From assembly GCA_900315105.1 (NCBI GenBank), contig OMXX01000080.1, forward strand, positions 1 to 16,975: a stretch of DNA of 16,975 bases, written 5' to 3'. This document shows positions 1 to 7,174 of this stretch, piece after piece. Made by a program: the position numbers and the translations under genes. This DNA comes from an uncultured Prevotellaceae bacterium (GTDB lineage Bacteria > Bacteroidota > Bacteroidia > Bacteroidales > Bacteroidaceae). Position 1 is the first letter of the stretch. Each line of letters begins with the position of its first letter. The notes beneath the pieces were generated by a model that was not told where the DNA came from, made no database searches, and saw nothing but the letters and a program-made list of their open reading frames with translations.

Positions 1-17
1 CGTATATTTTAAATGTA

Positions 18-542
18 ATGTTGAAATTTACACATCTGTTCAAGAATTATTATTTAGGGGTATCTGTTATTGGAATTATAGCTTTTATGATTCAGGAAAT
101 TCCATATATTGTTATGCCATTGGTTAAACCTGTCCACAATCCTATCATGCACATGCAAAATGAAATCGAATGGTTAGTAACAATTCAAAATATACTTGGT
201 GTGTTGACTATGGCTTTGTTAATGCTGATTGTCCGGGATGATGTTGGTCTCTTTTCATTAAAAACAACAAAAGAAAAAACATTTTTCGCATTAACAGTCT
301 TAATGTTATTGATTAATTTTATAGGGTGGACAGCCTACTATTTGGGGTATCAATACGGATGGTTGATAGTGATTAGTCAGTTTATGGCTGTTCCGCTATA
401 TTATTTATTCTATGGAGTCTGGAAAAGCAATTATCCGATGGTCGGAACGGCTGCGTTGTTTCTCATTTTTCATGCTGTAAAATCACATTTCAAATGTTCA
501 GAACAGGCAGATAAACACTTTGCTGACTATGTAAGTCGCTAA
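18..542 (+). CDS. Predicted multi-pass inner-membrane protein, function unknown
   Basis: I do not recognise this 174-aa protein. It is strongly hydrophobic, with about five candidate membrane segments near residues 13-35, 53-72, 88-110, 113-135 and 138-154, and a short polar tail with one Cys (160) and several Lys/His. No catalytic motif is evident. The reading frame stays open from the ATG back to the window edge (five more codons, no stop), so the true start may lie outside the window and the protein could be longer. There is no clear Shine-Dalgarno site before the ATG. The gene ends 70 bp before a strong terminator and converges on the minus-strand gene at 679-1416. It could be part of a transporter or a small standalone membrane protein; nothing here decides. 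Confidence 0.7.
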   Translation: MLKFTHLFKNYYLGVSVIGIIAFMIQEIPYIVMPLVKPVHNPIMHMQNEIEWLVTIQNILGVLTMALLMLIVRDDVGLFSLKTTKEKTFFALTVLMLLINFIGWTAYYLGYQYGWLIVISQFMAVPLYYLFYGVWKSNYPMVGTAALFLIFHAVKSHFKCSEQADKHFADYVSR

Positions 543-613
543 TAACCAATATTTGTTTGTAGTCGCACACGTGGCTATTGGGGAATCGGAAAGTGCAGAA
601 AATTAGATGTGTA

Positions 614-657
614 AAGGGCAAGTGTCTGGAGAACAGATACTTGCCCTTGCTTTTTTT
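614..657 (+). terminator. Rho-independent terminator of the first gene
   Basis: The 15-nt arms at 614-628 and 634-648 pair along their whole length with a single G-U wobble. They enclose the loop GAGAA and are followed two bases later by seven T. It ends the + strand transcript of the membrane-protein gene. There is no A-run on the left side, so it is less convincing for the opposite strand. Confidence 0.85.
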
Positions 658-678
658 GTACACATGTATTTTTGAAAC

Positions 679-1416
679 TTATGGCTTGAGGAATGTGTCC
701 TCGTCTGTCAGTCCTCCATAGCTCTTGGCGGCAGCTTGTAGGGCTTCTTCGGTGGTGTATTGTTGGTATAGGGTGCAGCGGGTGATGATGATCTGAGGAG
801 AACAACGGTTTTCACTCACGCGTACCAGTGCCCAGCCCTTCATATCATCGGCAAACTCCTCACCAACCAATGCCAATTGACCATCTACTATGTTCATGTC
901 CTGCCTCGACACATCACGTTTGCTGAATCGCACACGTGGTGTCGAGCCTTCTATTTCCTGTTTTGCGGTGTACAACCATAACTTCTCATGTTCGTATTGC
1001 TCGCCATATTTGAGCCCCGTCATAAGAGCAGGTACACCATTTACCTCGCTAAGTTCCTGTTGCAACGCAGGTAGTGTGCCGTCGCTTACGGGTATGCCTG
1101 GCATTAGGAACGAAGCCTGTTCCATCTGATTACGATCTACATACACCACAGGCAAGCGATTTGCCAGCGATGCGAAATTCTGATATGCGTTGCCCCGTTC
1201 TGTAAACATGGTCTCGCAGAACTTCAGCATCTTCCATAGAGCCTGAGTGTGTCGCATCTTTTGTCGTTGCTTGAACTGCGGTAGCGTGTTACTGCGACTC
1301 TCGTTCGATTCCGATACGCGCCCAACCACTTGCCCCTGTCGCTTATAAAAAGTCATGCCGCCAATGCTCACCTTCTTTGGAATTAGCAATCCCAAAACAG
1401 TATTGTTCTTCTTCAT
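679..1416 (-). CDS. Hypothetical protein, possibly DUF6266-like
   Basis: This 245-aa soluble protein has no signal peptide or membrane segment. The N-terminal third is basic and Gly/Arg/Gln-rich (GGMTFYKRQGQVVGR near residues 19-33, then a Q-rich KQRQKMR stretch near 49-55). This loosely recalls the conserved opening of DUF6266 proteins of Bacteroidetes, but I cannot confirm membership. The C-terminal part carries alternating hydrophobic strands (LALVGEEF, WALVRVSEN, IIITRCTL) that suggest a beta-rich domain. The start is well supported: AGGAGGT lies six bases upstream of ATG. The next gene upstream on the same strand ends 300 bp away, across an unusual mirrored repeat array, so this is probably its own transcription unit. 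Function is unknown. Confidence 0.7.
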   Translation of the reverse strand: MKKNNTVLGLLIPKKVSIGGMTFYKRQGQVVGRVSESNESRSNTLPQFKQRQKMRHTQALWKMLKFCETMFTERGNAYQNFASLANRLPVVYVDRNQMEQASFLMPGIPVSDGTLPALQQELSEVNGVPALMTGLKYGEQYEHEKLWLYTAKQEIEGSTPRVRFSKRDVSRQDMNIVDGQLALVGEEFADDMKGWALVRVSENRCSPQIIITRCTLYQQYTTEEALQAAAKSYGGLTDEDTFLKP

Positions 1417-1422
1417 AGTTTT

Positions 1423-1429
1423 ACCTCCT
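1423..1429 (-). promoter_or_regulatory. Strong Shine-Dalgarno site
   Basis: The minus strand reads AGGAGGT six bases before the ATG at 1416. Bacteroidetes genes usually lack a strong anti-SD match, and no other gene in this window has one this good. It fixes the start of the 245-aa protein and hints at a gene of mobile or phage-like ancestry (inference). Confidence 0.75.
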
Positions 1430-1500
1430 ATATTTGATTTCTTGTTTATAATATATTCATTTCGTTTTCCTTAAATCATTCCAATAGAGTAGTCTCTATG

Positions 1501-1614
1501 ATGTTCATATTGTTGTCCATTACTTGTTCATTATTTCATCAGTATTTGTCCACTATATGTTCAGTCATTTACTGAACAACGAATGGACAACGACTGGACA
1601 ACGACTGGATAAGA
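1501..1614. repeat. Mirrored 11-bp tandem repeat array
   Basis: On the left, 11-bp units of the form TTGTCCATTAC / TTGTTCATTAT follow one another from 1513 to about 1567, preceded by a similar 12-bp unit at 1501. On the right, units ACTGAACAACG, AATGGACAACG, ACTGGACAACG and ACTGGATAAGA run from 1571 to 1614. The right units are the reverse complement of the left ones, and the axis is near 1568. At the centre TGTTCAGT (1558-1565) pairs with ACTGAACA (1571-1578). Outside that, TTGTCCA (1546-1552) pairs with TGGACAA (1584-1590) with exactly 5-nt spacers on both sides. The array lies 85-200 bp upstream of the 679-1416 gene and fills most of the 303-bp gap to the next gene. Confidence 0.85.
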
Positions 1615-1719
1615 ATAAGGATTACTCCCTTGCTATATAGGCGCAACTACGAGCATAAGTTCAAATTATGCTTAGTGTGCCATTATATGTTATTAGCGTA
1701 ATTGTACATCTGGTCATCG

Positions 1720-2817
1720 CTACGGCTTACTCATCCGCTCAGTTTCCTTGTCAAGGTATTTACTCAAGCATCTGGCGATTTCGGGGTAAAAACTGCTGAT
1801 AGTAGGATACTGGTCGCGGTGTGCATCGTAGTAGATGAGAGCGGTGACGACATCGCGCATCCATGGGAAACCGTTGCCCATTTCGATGGTTAGCATATTC
1901 TTTGCAAACTGATTTATGCCATGTTCGTGAAAATAGACGATTACTGCGGCTCGGACAAGGCTTTCGTTGATGACGATATGCCAGTCATTATAGTGTTGCT
2001 GTTCCATAGCTGATTTTGACAGTTGGAAAAGTTTCTGTCCGACTTCCTGCATAGCCTTGGCATTCTCGACTTTGTCAAGGAGTGGGTTGACGTATGCGTG
2101 ATTGAACTCATGGAGCGGAAGGCTGGTGTCGAATAAGAGTTGACCAGTCAAAGGATTCTTATTGTAGCCACAAACGGCGAACACCTCACGAGGGCGATTG
2201 GGTAATTGTCGTGAAGCACCGTTGTTGTTTGTTCCGTAGGTGAAGCCGATGATGAGTCGGAACTGTTCTGTCTGCTCTGTGCCGTTGTAGAAGCGACTAT
2301 ACCATTCCGGGTGAATATAACCCATAACATTGGAATCGTATTCTTTCAGGAATGCGTCATAGAAAGACTTATGCTGCTCGAAAAAATCATGGAAACGGGT
2401 GTCGGCGTAGAATTTGTTGAGATGTTTTAAGAAACCATCGAGGTCAACATTCTGCCAACCGTTGTTTTTGAGTTCTGCAAGGTCGCCGATGAACTTGACT
2501 TTTCCCTTTTCGATGTCAAGGTGGATTGCCATGTTCGTTACCCTCTCGTAACCGATGCCCTGCTTGGCACGGAGATTCTGATAGTAAGCAACAGTCGGGT
2601 GCTCACGGTACTTGCTGAACCATGCTTCTGTGTCTTTGGAATACTGTCCAGCCAAATCATTGCTGAACTCCTCAAAGCCCGCTGTGCGTGATAGGATACC
2701 CATCAGTTCAACGGTCTCTGATACTTCCACTTTAATTTGTGCGGATGCTCCTATTGTTATGAGGGCGAGCAATGCGGTAATGATAGTTTTCAAATTGTGT
2801 TTTGCTGCCTGTTCCAT
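1720..2817 (-). CDS. Secreted DUF4932 family protein, predicted zinc metallopeptidase
   Basis: This 365-aa protein starts with a signal peptide (hydrophobic core about residues 10-22, likely cleavage at ASA-Q near 26/27), so it acts in the periplasm or beyond. The family match is to DUF4932 of Bacteroidetes. Residues 236-240 read HEFNH, a full HExxH zinc motif with His236, Glu237 and His240. Glu285 in NESLVRA, some 45 residues later, is placed to be the third ligand of a gluzincin-type site. Peptidase activity is inference from these motifs; substrate unknown. The start is supported by a good promoter whose -7 box lies 21 bp upstream. The gene is divergent from the first esterase across a 342-bp region. 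I see no convincing terminator after its stop. Confidence 0.85.
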   Translation of the reverse strand: MEQAAKHNLKTIITALLALITIGASAQIKVEVSETVELMGILSRTAGFEEFSNDLAGQYSKDTEAWFSKYREHPTVAYYQNLRAKQGIGYERVTNMAIHLDIEKGKVKFIGDLAELKNNGWQNVDLDGFLKHLNKFYADTRFHDFFEQHKSFYDAFLKEYDSNVMGYIHPEWYSRFYNGTEQTEQFRLIIGFTYGTNNNGASRQLPNRPREVFAVCGYNKNPLTGQLLFDTSLPLHEFNHAYVNPLLDKVENAKAMQEVGQKLFQLSKSAMEQQHYNDWHIVINESLVRAAVIVYFHEHGINQFAKNMLTIEMGNGFPWMRDVVTALIYYDAHRDQYPTISSFYPEIARCLSKYLDKETERMSKP

Positions 2818-2837
2818 ATTATAATTTTTTGTTACTA

Positions 2838-2868
2838 CAAAGGTAATAAAAGTTTCCCGAACACAAAA
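2838..2868 (-). promoter_or_regulatory. Bacteroidetes-type promoter for the DUF4932 gene
   Basis: Read on the minus strand, TTTTG (2868-2864), an 18-bp spacer and TACCTTTG (2845-2838) match the TTTG / TAnnTTTG consensus. Transcription would begin about 10-15 bp before the ATG, giving a very short leader. Confidence 0.65.
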
Positions 2869-2981
2869 CTTTTTTGCGCATTTTTAAGAAAAAAACTGTA
2901 ATTCAATAGAATACATAGATAATCGATAGTTTGTGTTTTAGGGCATTTAATATCTTTTATGAATTGTTTGTGCTTAATTTG

Positions 2982-3013
2982 TTTGGAGAAGTCGGATAGA
3001 TTGTGTAATTTTG
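2982..3013 (+). promoter_or_regulatory. Bacteroidetes-type promoter for the first esterase
   Basis: TTTG at 2982-2985, a 20-bp spacer and TAATTTTG at 3006-3013 match the phylum consensus exactly. The last four bases of the -7 box are the first bases of the structured repeat, so the repeat is in the transcribed leader (about 150 nt before the ATG at 3169). Confidence 0.75.
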
Positions 3014-3129
3014 CACTCGTGCGAATAAAAAAATTGCACTCGGCAAATCTTTAAAAGACCGTGCGCCAGCCTTTCGGGCTGACACGCACTTTTGTCTTCG
3101 TGCGAATGTATTTGCACTTGCATTCGACA
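3010..3129. repeat. Single copy of the 80-bp leader repeat plus partial copies
   Basis: It begins TTTGCACTCG then TGCGAATAAAA, which looks like a unit with its middle deleted. One full unit follows at about 3034-3110, and then a degenerate partial unit to 3129. The full unit contains the TTGC / GCAA pair, the CAGCC / GGCTG hairpin (3068-3082) inside a GTGCG / CGCAC stem, and the TTCGTGCGAA palindrome. It is the same sequence family as the four-unit array before the second esterase. Confidence 0.85.
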
Positions 3130-3168
3130 ATTAAAACCTAAAATTAATATATACTTTTTTTGATCATT

Positions 3169-4611
3169 ATGAAGAAAATATTTCTTTTGGCAGCAATGCT
3201 GTCAATGACATTGTTTTCAATGGCTCAACAAGGTCCTGTACTTCAGATAGAAGGAGGACAGATTCAGGGTGTTACAGCCGATGACCATCCAGATGTTTAT
3301 GTTTATCGTGGAATCCCTTATGCAGCTCCTCCTATTGATGATTTGCGTTGGAAGGCTCCGCAGCCAGTTATCCCTTGGAAGGGTGTAAAGGTATGTGATA
3401 CTTTCGGTCATCCTTCATATCAGGCTGTTCACTATCCAGGTGGCTATACCACAGAGTGGGGGTATGGTAAGGAAGCACCATATAGCGAGGATTGTCTCTA
3501 TCTTAATGTGTGGACAAAGGCTCCAGGTGATGTGAACAAGAAACTGCCTGTTGCTTTGTGGATTCACGGTGGCGGTTTACGCGAAGGGTGGGGTACAGAA
3601 CCCGAGTTTGACGGTCAGGAATGGGGTAACAAGGATGTTGTCCTCGTGTCAATAAACTATCGTCTTGGCATATTCGGCTTTATCAGTCATCCTGAGCTGT
3701 CTAAGGAAAGGGGAAATGGAACTTCTGGTAACTATGGTATTCTTGACCAGATAGAAGCCCTCAAATGGATAAAGAAGAATATAGCTCAGTTTGGTGGCGA
3801 TCCTAATAATGTCACTATCTTCGGACAGAGTGCGGGCGGACGTAGTACTCGCGCTTTGGTAGAGTCTCCTTTGGCTCGTGGACTTTTCCATAAGGCTGTT
3901 ATTATGAGTGCTGGTGGTGTATCGGTTGATAATGTTCCTGCCGGTCCTTTCGTTCCGCTTACATTGGCTCAGGCAGAGGCTACTACAAAGAAGGTGATGG
4001 ATTGGGCTGGTCTTACAGACCTGTCAAAGATGCGTAGGGCATCAACAGAGACACTCTTTGCATTGAGCACTATATATTCAAATGTTACAGGCGAGCGCGT
4101 CACACTTCCACAGGGACTTATACTTGATGGCTATGTGTGTGTCAAGAGCTTTGACGATGCTGCACGTGAAGGAACGCTTGCTGATGTTCCTTATATGATT
4201 GGTTTCACTCAGCATGATATGGGAGATATGAGCATTGGTATTGCCGAGTTTGGTCGTATTCGTGAGGCAAAAGGCGGCAAGGCATGGGGATATCAATTCG
4301 CCCGTCCTCTTCCTGATGATGGCTCACATCCGGAGGTTACATCACGTTTGAAAGGTGCATTCCACTCTTCTGATTTGTGGTTCGTGTTCAAGTCTTTGAA
4401 ACATTGCTGGCGTCCTTGGACAAAGGGCGACTGGGATTTGTCGGAAAAGATGCTTACTGCATGGACTAATTTCGCAAAGTACAGTAATCCAAATGGTCCA
4501 AAGGATGGAATCTGGAAACCTCTAACTAAGAAAGATCCGTCGTTCATGGTATTTAAACTTGATCAGAATGATGCTGAGGCTTCAGAGTTTGGTCAACCTG
4601 TTAAGAAGTAA
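3169..4611 (+). CDS. Secreted type B carboxylesterase, copy 1
   Basis: This 480-aa serine esterase of the alpha/beta-hydrolase carboxylesterase family hydrolyses carboxylic esters; the substrate is not readable. The signal peptide ends at SMA-Q (about residue 19/20), so it is exported. Visible motifs: EDCLYLNVW at 107-115 (type B signature), oxyanion-hole HGGG at 133-136, nucleophile elbow GQSAG with Ser221, and the His motif GAFHSSDL with His399. The acid is probably Asp350 in TQHDMGD. I place the start at ATG 3169, not the in-frame TTG at 3160, because the paralogue begins with the same MKK at the matching place. It is about 85% identical to copy 2 by hand alignment. It differs at conserved spots: SAGGRSTRAL instead of SAGAGSVRTL after the nucleophile, HGGGL instead of HGGGY, and it lacks about six residues near 255. 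This suggests altered specificity or relaxed constraint. Confidence 0.9.
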   Translation: MKKIFLLAAMLSMTLFSMAQQGPVLQIEGGQIQGVTADDHPDVYVYRGIPYAAPPIDDLRWKAPQPVIPWKGVKVCDTFGHPSYQAVHYPGGYTTEWGYGKEAPYSEDCLYLNVWTKAPGDVNKKLPVALWIHGGGLREGWGTEPEFDGQEWGNKDVVLVSINYRLGIFGFISHPELSKERGNGTSGNYGILDQIEALKWIKKNIAQFGGDPNNVTIFGQSAGGRSTRALVESPLARGLFHKAVIMSAGGVSVDNVPAGPFVPLTLAQAEATTKKVMDWAGLTDLSKMRRASTETLFALSTIYSNVTGERVTLPQGLILDGYVCVKSFDDAAREGTLADVPYMIGFTQHDMGDMSIGIAEFGRIREAKGGKAWGYQFARPLPDDGSHPEVTSRLKGAFHSSDLWFVFKSLKHCWRPWTKGDWDLSEKMLTAWTNFAKYSNPNGPKDGIWKPLTKKDPSFMVFKLDQNDAEASEFGQPVKK

Positions 4612-4626
4612 GGTATAAATATAGGG

Positions 4627-4663
4627 GACTGTCTCAACTATTGTTTGAGACAGTCTTCTTGTT
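4627..4663 (+). terminator. Rho-independent terminator of esterase copy 1
   Basis: GACTGTCTCAA (4627-4637) pairs perfectly with TTGAGACAGTC (4645-4655), followed by a T-rich stretch. The stem shares its core GGGGACTGTCTCAA with the terminator after copy 2, so the duplication extended past the stop codon. Confidence 0.85.
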
Positions 4664-4702
4664 TTTATTTATTGAATAAAGAAAGTAAAAGACTGTTAAA
4701 CG

Positions 4703-4734
4703 TTTGCAAGTTTCGAGAATAATGTTTATCTTTG
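4703..4734 (+). promoter_or_regulatory. Bacteroidetes-type promoter for the second esterase
   Basis: TTTG at 4703-4706, a 20-bp spacer and TATCTTTG at 4727-4734. As in copy 1, the final TTTG of the -7 box is the first four bases of the repeat. The predicted leader is about 420 nt and holds the whole array. Confidence 0.75.
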
Positions 4735-5066
4735 CACTCGGCAAATCTTCTAAAGACCGTGCGCCAGCCTTTGGGGCTGACACGCACTTTTGCCTTCGTG
4801 CGAATAAAAATTTGCACTCGGCAAATCTTCTAAAGACCGTACGCCAGCCTTTGGGGCTGATATGCACTTTTGCCTTCGTGCGAACGGAAATTTGCACTCG
4901 GCAAATCTTCAAAAGACCGTGCACCAGCCTTTGGGGCTGACACGCACTTTTGCCTTCGTGCGAATAAAAATTTGCACTCGGCAAATCTTCCAAAGACCGT
5001 GCGCCAGCCTTTGGGGCTGACACGCACTTTTGCCTTCGTGCGAACAATATTTGCAGTCGGCAAATA
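4731..5066. repeat. Four-unit 80-bp structured tandem repeat in the leader of esterase copy 2
   Basis: Units begin TTTGCACTCGGCAAAT at 4731, 4811, 4891 and 4971, exactly 80 bp apart, with a partial fifth at 5050. Each unit holds a TTTGC / GCAAA inverted repeat and a hairpin CAGCC-loop-GGCTG (4765-4779 in unit 1) inside GTGCG / CGCAC (4759-4763 / 4783-4787). It also holds a second GTGCG at 4798-4802 that could pair with the same CGCAC. The period is not a multiple of 3, so the open frames crossing it in several phases on both strands are by-products of the repeat and not genes. Confidence 0.9.
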
Positions 5067-5161
5067 AAAAGTACATCGCTCAATAAGAATCATTTGCATT
5101 TGTGTGATAACTGTTTTAGAAACCTAAATTTTTATTATTAATATATACTTTTATTATCATT

Positions 5162-6616
5162 ATGAAGAAATTCTTTGTTTTTGCAGCAATGTTGTCAATG
5201 ACATTGTTCGCAATGGCTCAAAATCCTGTGCTTCAGATAGAAGGAGGACAGGTTCAGGGTGTTAAGGCCGATGACCATCCAGATGTTTTTGTCTATCGTG
5301 GAATCCCTTATGCAGCTCCTCCTATCGGTGATTTGCGTTGGAAAGCACCTCAGCCAGTTGTTGCTTGGAAGGGCGTAAAGGTATGTGATACTTTCGGTCA
5401 TCCTTCATATCAGGCTGTTCACTATCCTGGCGGCTATACAACAGAGTGGGGGTATGGTAAGGAAGCACCATATAGCGAGGATTGTCTCTATCTTAATGTC
5501 TGGACAAAGGCTCCGGGCGATGTAAACAAGAAACTCCCTGTGGCTTTGTGGATTCATGGTGGTGGCTATCGTGAAGGATGGGGCACCGAGCCTGAGTTCG
5601 ACGGTCAGGAATGGGGCAATAAGGATGTTGTCCTCGTATCAATAAACTATCGTCTTGGTGTATTCGGATTCCTTTGCCATCCAGAACTCTCAAAGGAGAA
5701 TCCAAAGGGCGTATCAGGCAACTATGGTATTCTTGACCAGATAGAATCCCTCAAATGGATAAAGAAGAATATCGCTCAGTTTGGTGGTGATCCAAATAAT
5801 GTTACAATCTTCGGACAGAGTGCCGGTGCAGGTAGTGTTCGTACACTTTGCGAGTCTCCTTTGGCACGTGGTCTCTTCCATAAGGCTGTTATCATGAGTG
5901 GTAATGGTATCTCTCTTCCTTCAAAGGATGGCGTTAAGCCACGTCCAGCAGGACCTTTTGCTCCAGTAACACTTGAGCAGGCTGAGGCTATGACAAAGAA
6001 GATGATGGATTGGGCTGGTCTTACAGACCTTACAAAGATGCGTAGGGCTTCAACAGAGACAATCTATGCTCTCAGCACCCTTTATGGAAATGTGACTGGT
6101 GAGCGTGCATTCCTCCCACTCATGCCAATCGTAGAGGGATATGTATGCACAAAGAGCTTTGACGATGCTGTTCGCGAAGGAACTGTTGCTGATGTGCCTT
6201 ATATGATTGGTTACACTCAGCATGACATGGGAGATATGAGCGAGGGTATTGCTGAATTCTGTCGTGTACGTGAGAGCAAGGGTGGTAAGGCTTGGGCATA
6301 CGAGTTTGCCCGTCCTCTTCCTGATGATGGCTCACATCCAGAGGTTACATCACGTCTGAAGGGTGCCTTCCACTCTTCTGATTTGTGGTTTGTGTTCAAG
6401 TCTTTGAAGCATTGTTGGCGTCCTTGGACAAAGGGTGACTGGGATCTTTCTGAAAAGATGCTCACAGCATGGACAAATTTTGCAAAGTACAGTAATCCTA
6501 ATGGTGCACAGGATGGTAACTGGAAACCTCTCACAAAGAAGGATCCTTCTTTCATGGTATTCAAGCTTGACCAGAATGATGCTGAGGCTTCAGAGTTCGG
6601 TAAGACTGTGAAGTAA
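5162..6616 (+). CDS. Secreted type B carboxylesterase, copy 2
   Basis: This 484-aa paralogue of the preceding gene has the same signal peptide (cleavage near AMA-Q, 19/20). The motifs are canonical: EDCLYLNVW 106-114, HGGG 132-135, GQSAG with Ser220, GAFHSSDL with His404, and probable acid Asp355. The sequence after the nucleophile (AGAGSVRTL) is closer to the usual family pattern than in copy 1, so this is probably the fully typical enzyme. It is exported, and probably acts on ester groups of dietary or host material (inference from family and location only). It has its own promoter and a four-unit structured leader, against essentially one unit for copy 1, so the two copies may be expressed differently. 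The leader just before the ATG (CCTAAA ... AATATATACTTTT ... ATCATT) is conserved between copies. Confidence 0.92.
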   Translation: MKKFFVFAAMLSMTLFAMAQNPVLQIEGGQVQGVKADDHPDVFVYRGIPYAAPPIGDLRWKAPQPVVAWKGVKVCDTFGHPSYQAVHYPGGYTTEWGYGKEAPYSEDCLYLNVWTKAPGDVNKKLPVALWIHGGGYREGWGTEPEFDGQEWGNKDVVLVSINYRLGVFGFLCHPELSKENPKGVSGNYGILDQIESLKWIKKNIAQFGGDPNNVTIFGQSAGAGSVRTLCESPLARGLFHKAVIMSGNGISLPSKDGVKPRPAGPFAPVTLEQAEAMTKKMMDWAGLTDLTKMRRASTETIYALSTLYGNVTGERAFLPLMPIVEGYVCTKSFDDAVREGTVADVPYMIGYTQHDMGDMSEGIAEFCRVRESKGGKAWAYEFARPLPDDGSHPEVTSRLKGAFHSSDLWFVFKSLKHCWRPWTKGDWDLSEKMLTAWTNFAKYSNPNGAQDGNWKPLTKKDPSFMVFKLDQNDAEASEFGKTVK

Positions 6617-6625
6617 GGAACTGAA

Positions 6626-6738
6626 GTGAAAAGTGAATAGTGAAAAGTGAAGAATTTAAGTTAGTATTTTAGTTAATAGGGTGATAATCATCCTTTCGCG
6701 ATAAAAAGTAATTCAAATTTCTCATTTTCCACTTTTCT
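6626..6738. repeat. Heptamer run and hairpin-like element after esterase copy 2
   Basis: Four 7-bp units GTGAAAA, GTGAATA, GTGAAAA, GTGAAGA occupy 6626-6653, ten bases after the stop codon. The 17 bp starting at 6647 (GTGAAGAATTTAAGTTA) recur at 11405. At 6715-6735 a degenerate C/T-rich stretch (CAAATTTCTCATTTTCC, then ACTTTTC) is roughly complementary to the start of the element. No gene is seen between 6617 and 6840. Confidence 0.7.
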
Positions 6739-6741
6739 TAT

Positions 6742-6795
6742 AAAAATAGGGGACTGTCTCAATTATACTGAGAGACAGTCCCCTTTTTATTTTTA
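6742..6795. terminator. Bidirectional Rho-independent terminator
   Basis: GGGGACTGTCTC (6749-6760) pairs perfectly with GAGACAGTCCCC (6772-6783). The stem is preceded by an A-rich run (TAAAAATA) and followed by TTTTTATTTTTA, so it can stop transcripts from both sides: esterase copy 2 from the left and the DUF4491 gene from the right. Confidence 0.88.
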
Positions 6796-6840
6796 TTCTG
6801 TATAAAATTGATGTCTGGTAATTTACAATATGTTTATCCT

Positions 6841-7167
6841 TTAGTCCTTATTCTTAATCTTTAGTGTAAACTTATCGTACTCTTCCTTACGCTTTGGGTT
6901 CATTGGAAACCAGCCTTTCTTTACACGTTTTCGTTGTTCGAAGATTTCAAGGATACTCCATAGGCATGAGCAACCTACAACGCCGAGTACAGGACTAAGG
7001 ATTTCGTTGTCGGTAAAAAGTGATGCAACTATGAATGCGATGCCTGCGATAAGGAATACCCACCAGCATTTCACGCCGAAATGGTATTCTGACTTGATAA
7101 CGATTGGATGAAAGATGCCGATGACAAGGAATGTTGTAACGGCGATGATAAGTCCGAGAAAATTCAT
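6841..7167 (-). CDS. DUF4491 family small membrane protein
   Basis: This 108-aa protein opens MNFLGLIIAVTTFLVIGIFHPIVIKSEYHFG and fits DUF4491, a small Bacteroidetes membrane family of unknown role. Three hydrophobic segments are seen near residues 3-24, 34-51 and 56-73, followed by a basic cytoplasmic tail (EQRKRVKKGWFPMNPKRKEE, about 77-96). Length is full for the family. It lies 79 bp after the LuxR-type gene on the same strand and may be read from that operon; a 7-bp repeat tract fills the gap. The terminator at 6742-6795 closes the unit. Confidence 0.85.
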   Translation of the reverse strand: MNFLGLIIAVTTFLVIGIFHPIVIKSEYHFGVKCWWVFLIAGIAFIVASLFTDNEILSPVLGVVGCSCLWSILEIFEQRKRVKKGWFPMNPKRKEEYDKFTLKIKNKD

Positions 7168-7174
7168 CTTTTCT

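Noticed and set aside
1501..1614. The mirrored array as an invertible promoter (phase-variable DNA switch).
   Set aside because: The arms are separated by only five bases, with no promoter between them and no recombinase gene nearby, so there is nothing to invert.
3160..3168. TTG at 3160 as start of esterase copy 1.
   Set aside because: It adds three residues before the Met that aligns with the start of copy 2; the signal peptide is complete from 3169.
4731..5066. The array as a CRISPR locus.
   Set aside because: Units are contiguous and nearly identical with no unique spacers, and no cas genes are present.
4634..5099. Several overlapping open frames on both strands across the 80-bp array (up to about 149 codons), encoding repetitive peptides.
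   Set aside because: The repeat simply lacks stops in several phases. The 80-bp period shifts frame each unit, all phases and both strands stay open, and there is no start context or codon pattern. Such repeats easily create false genes.
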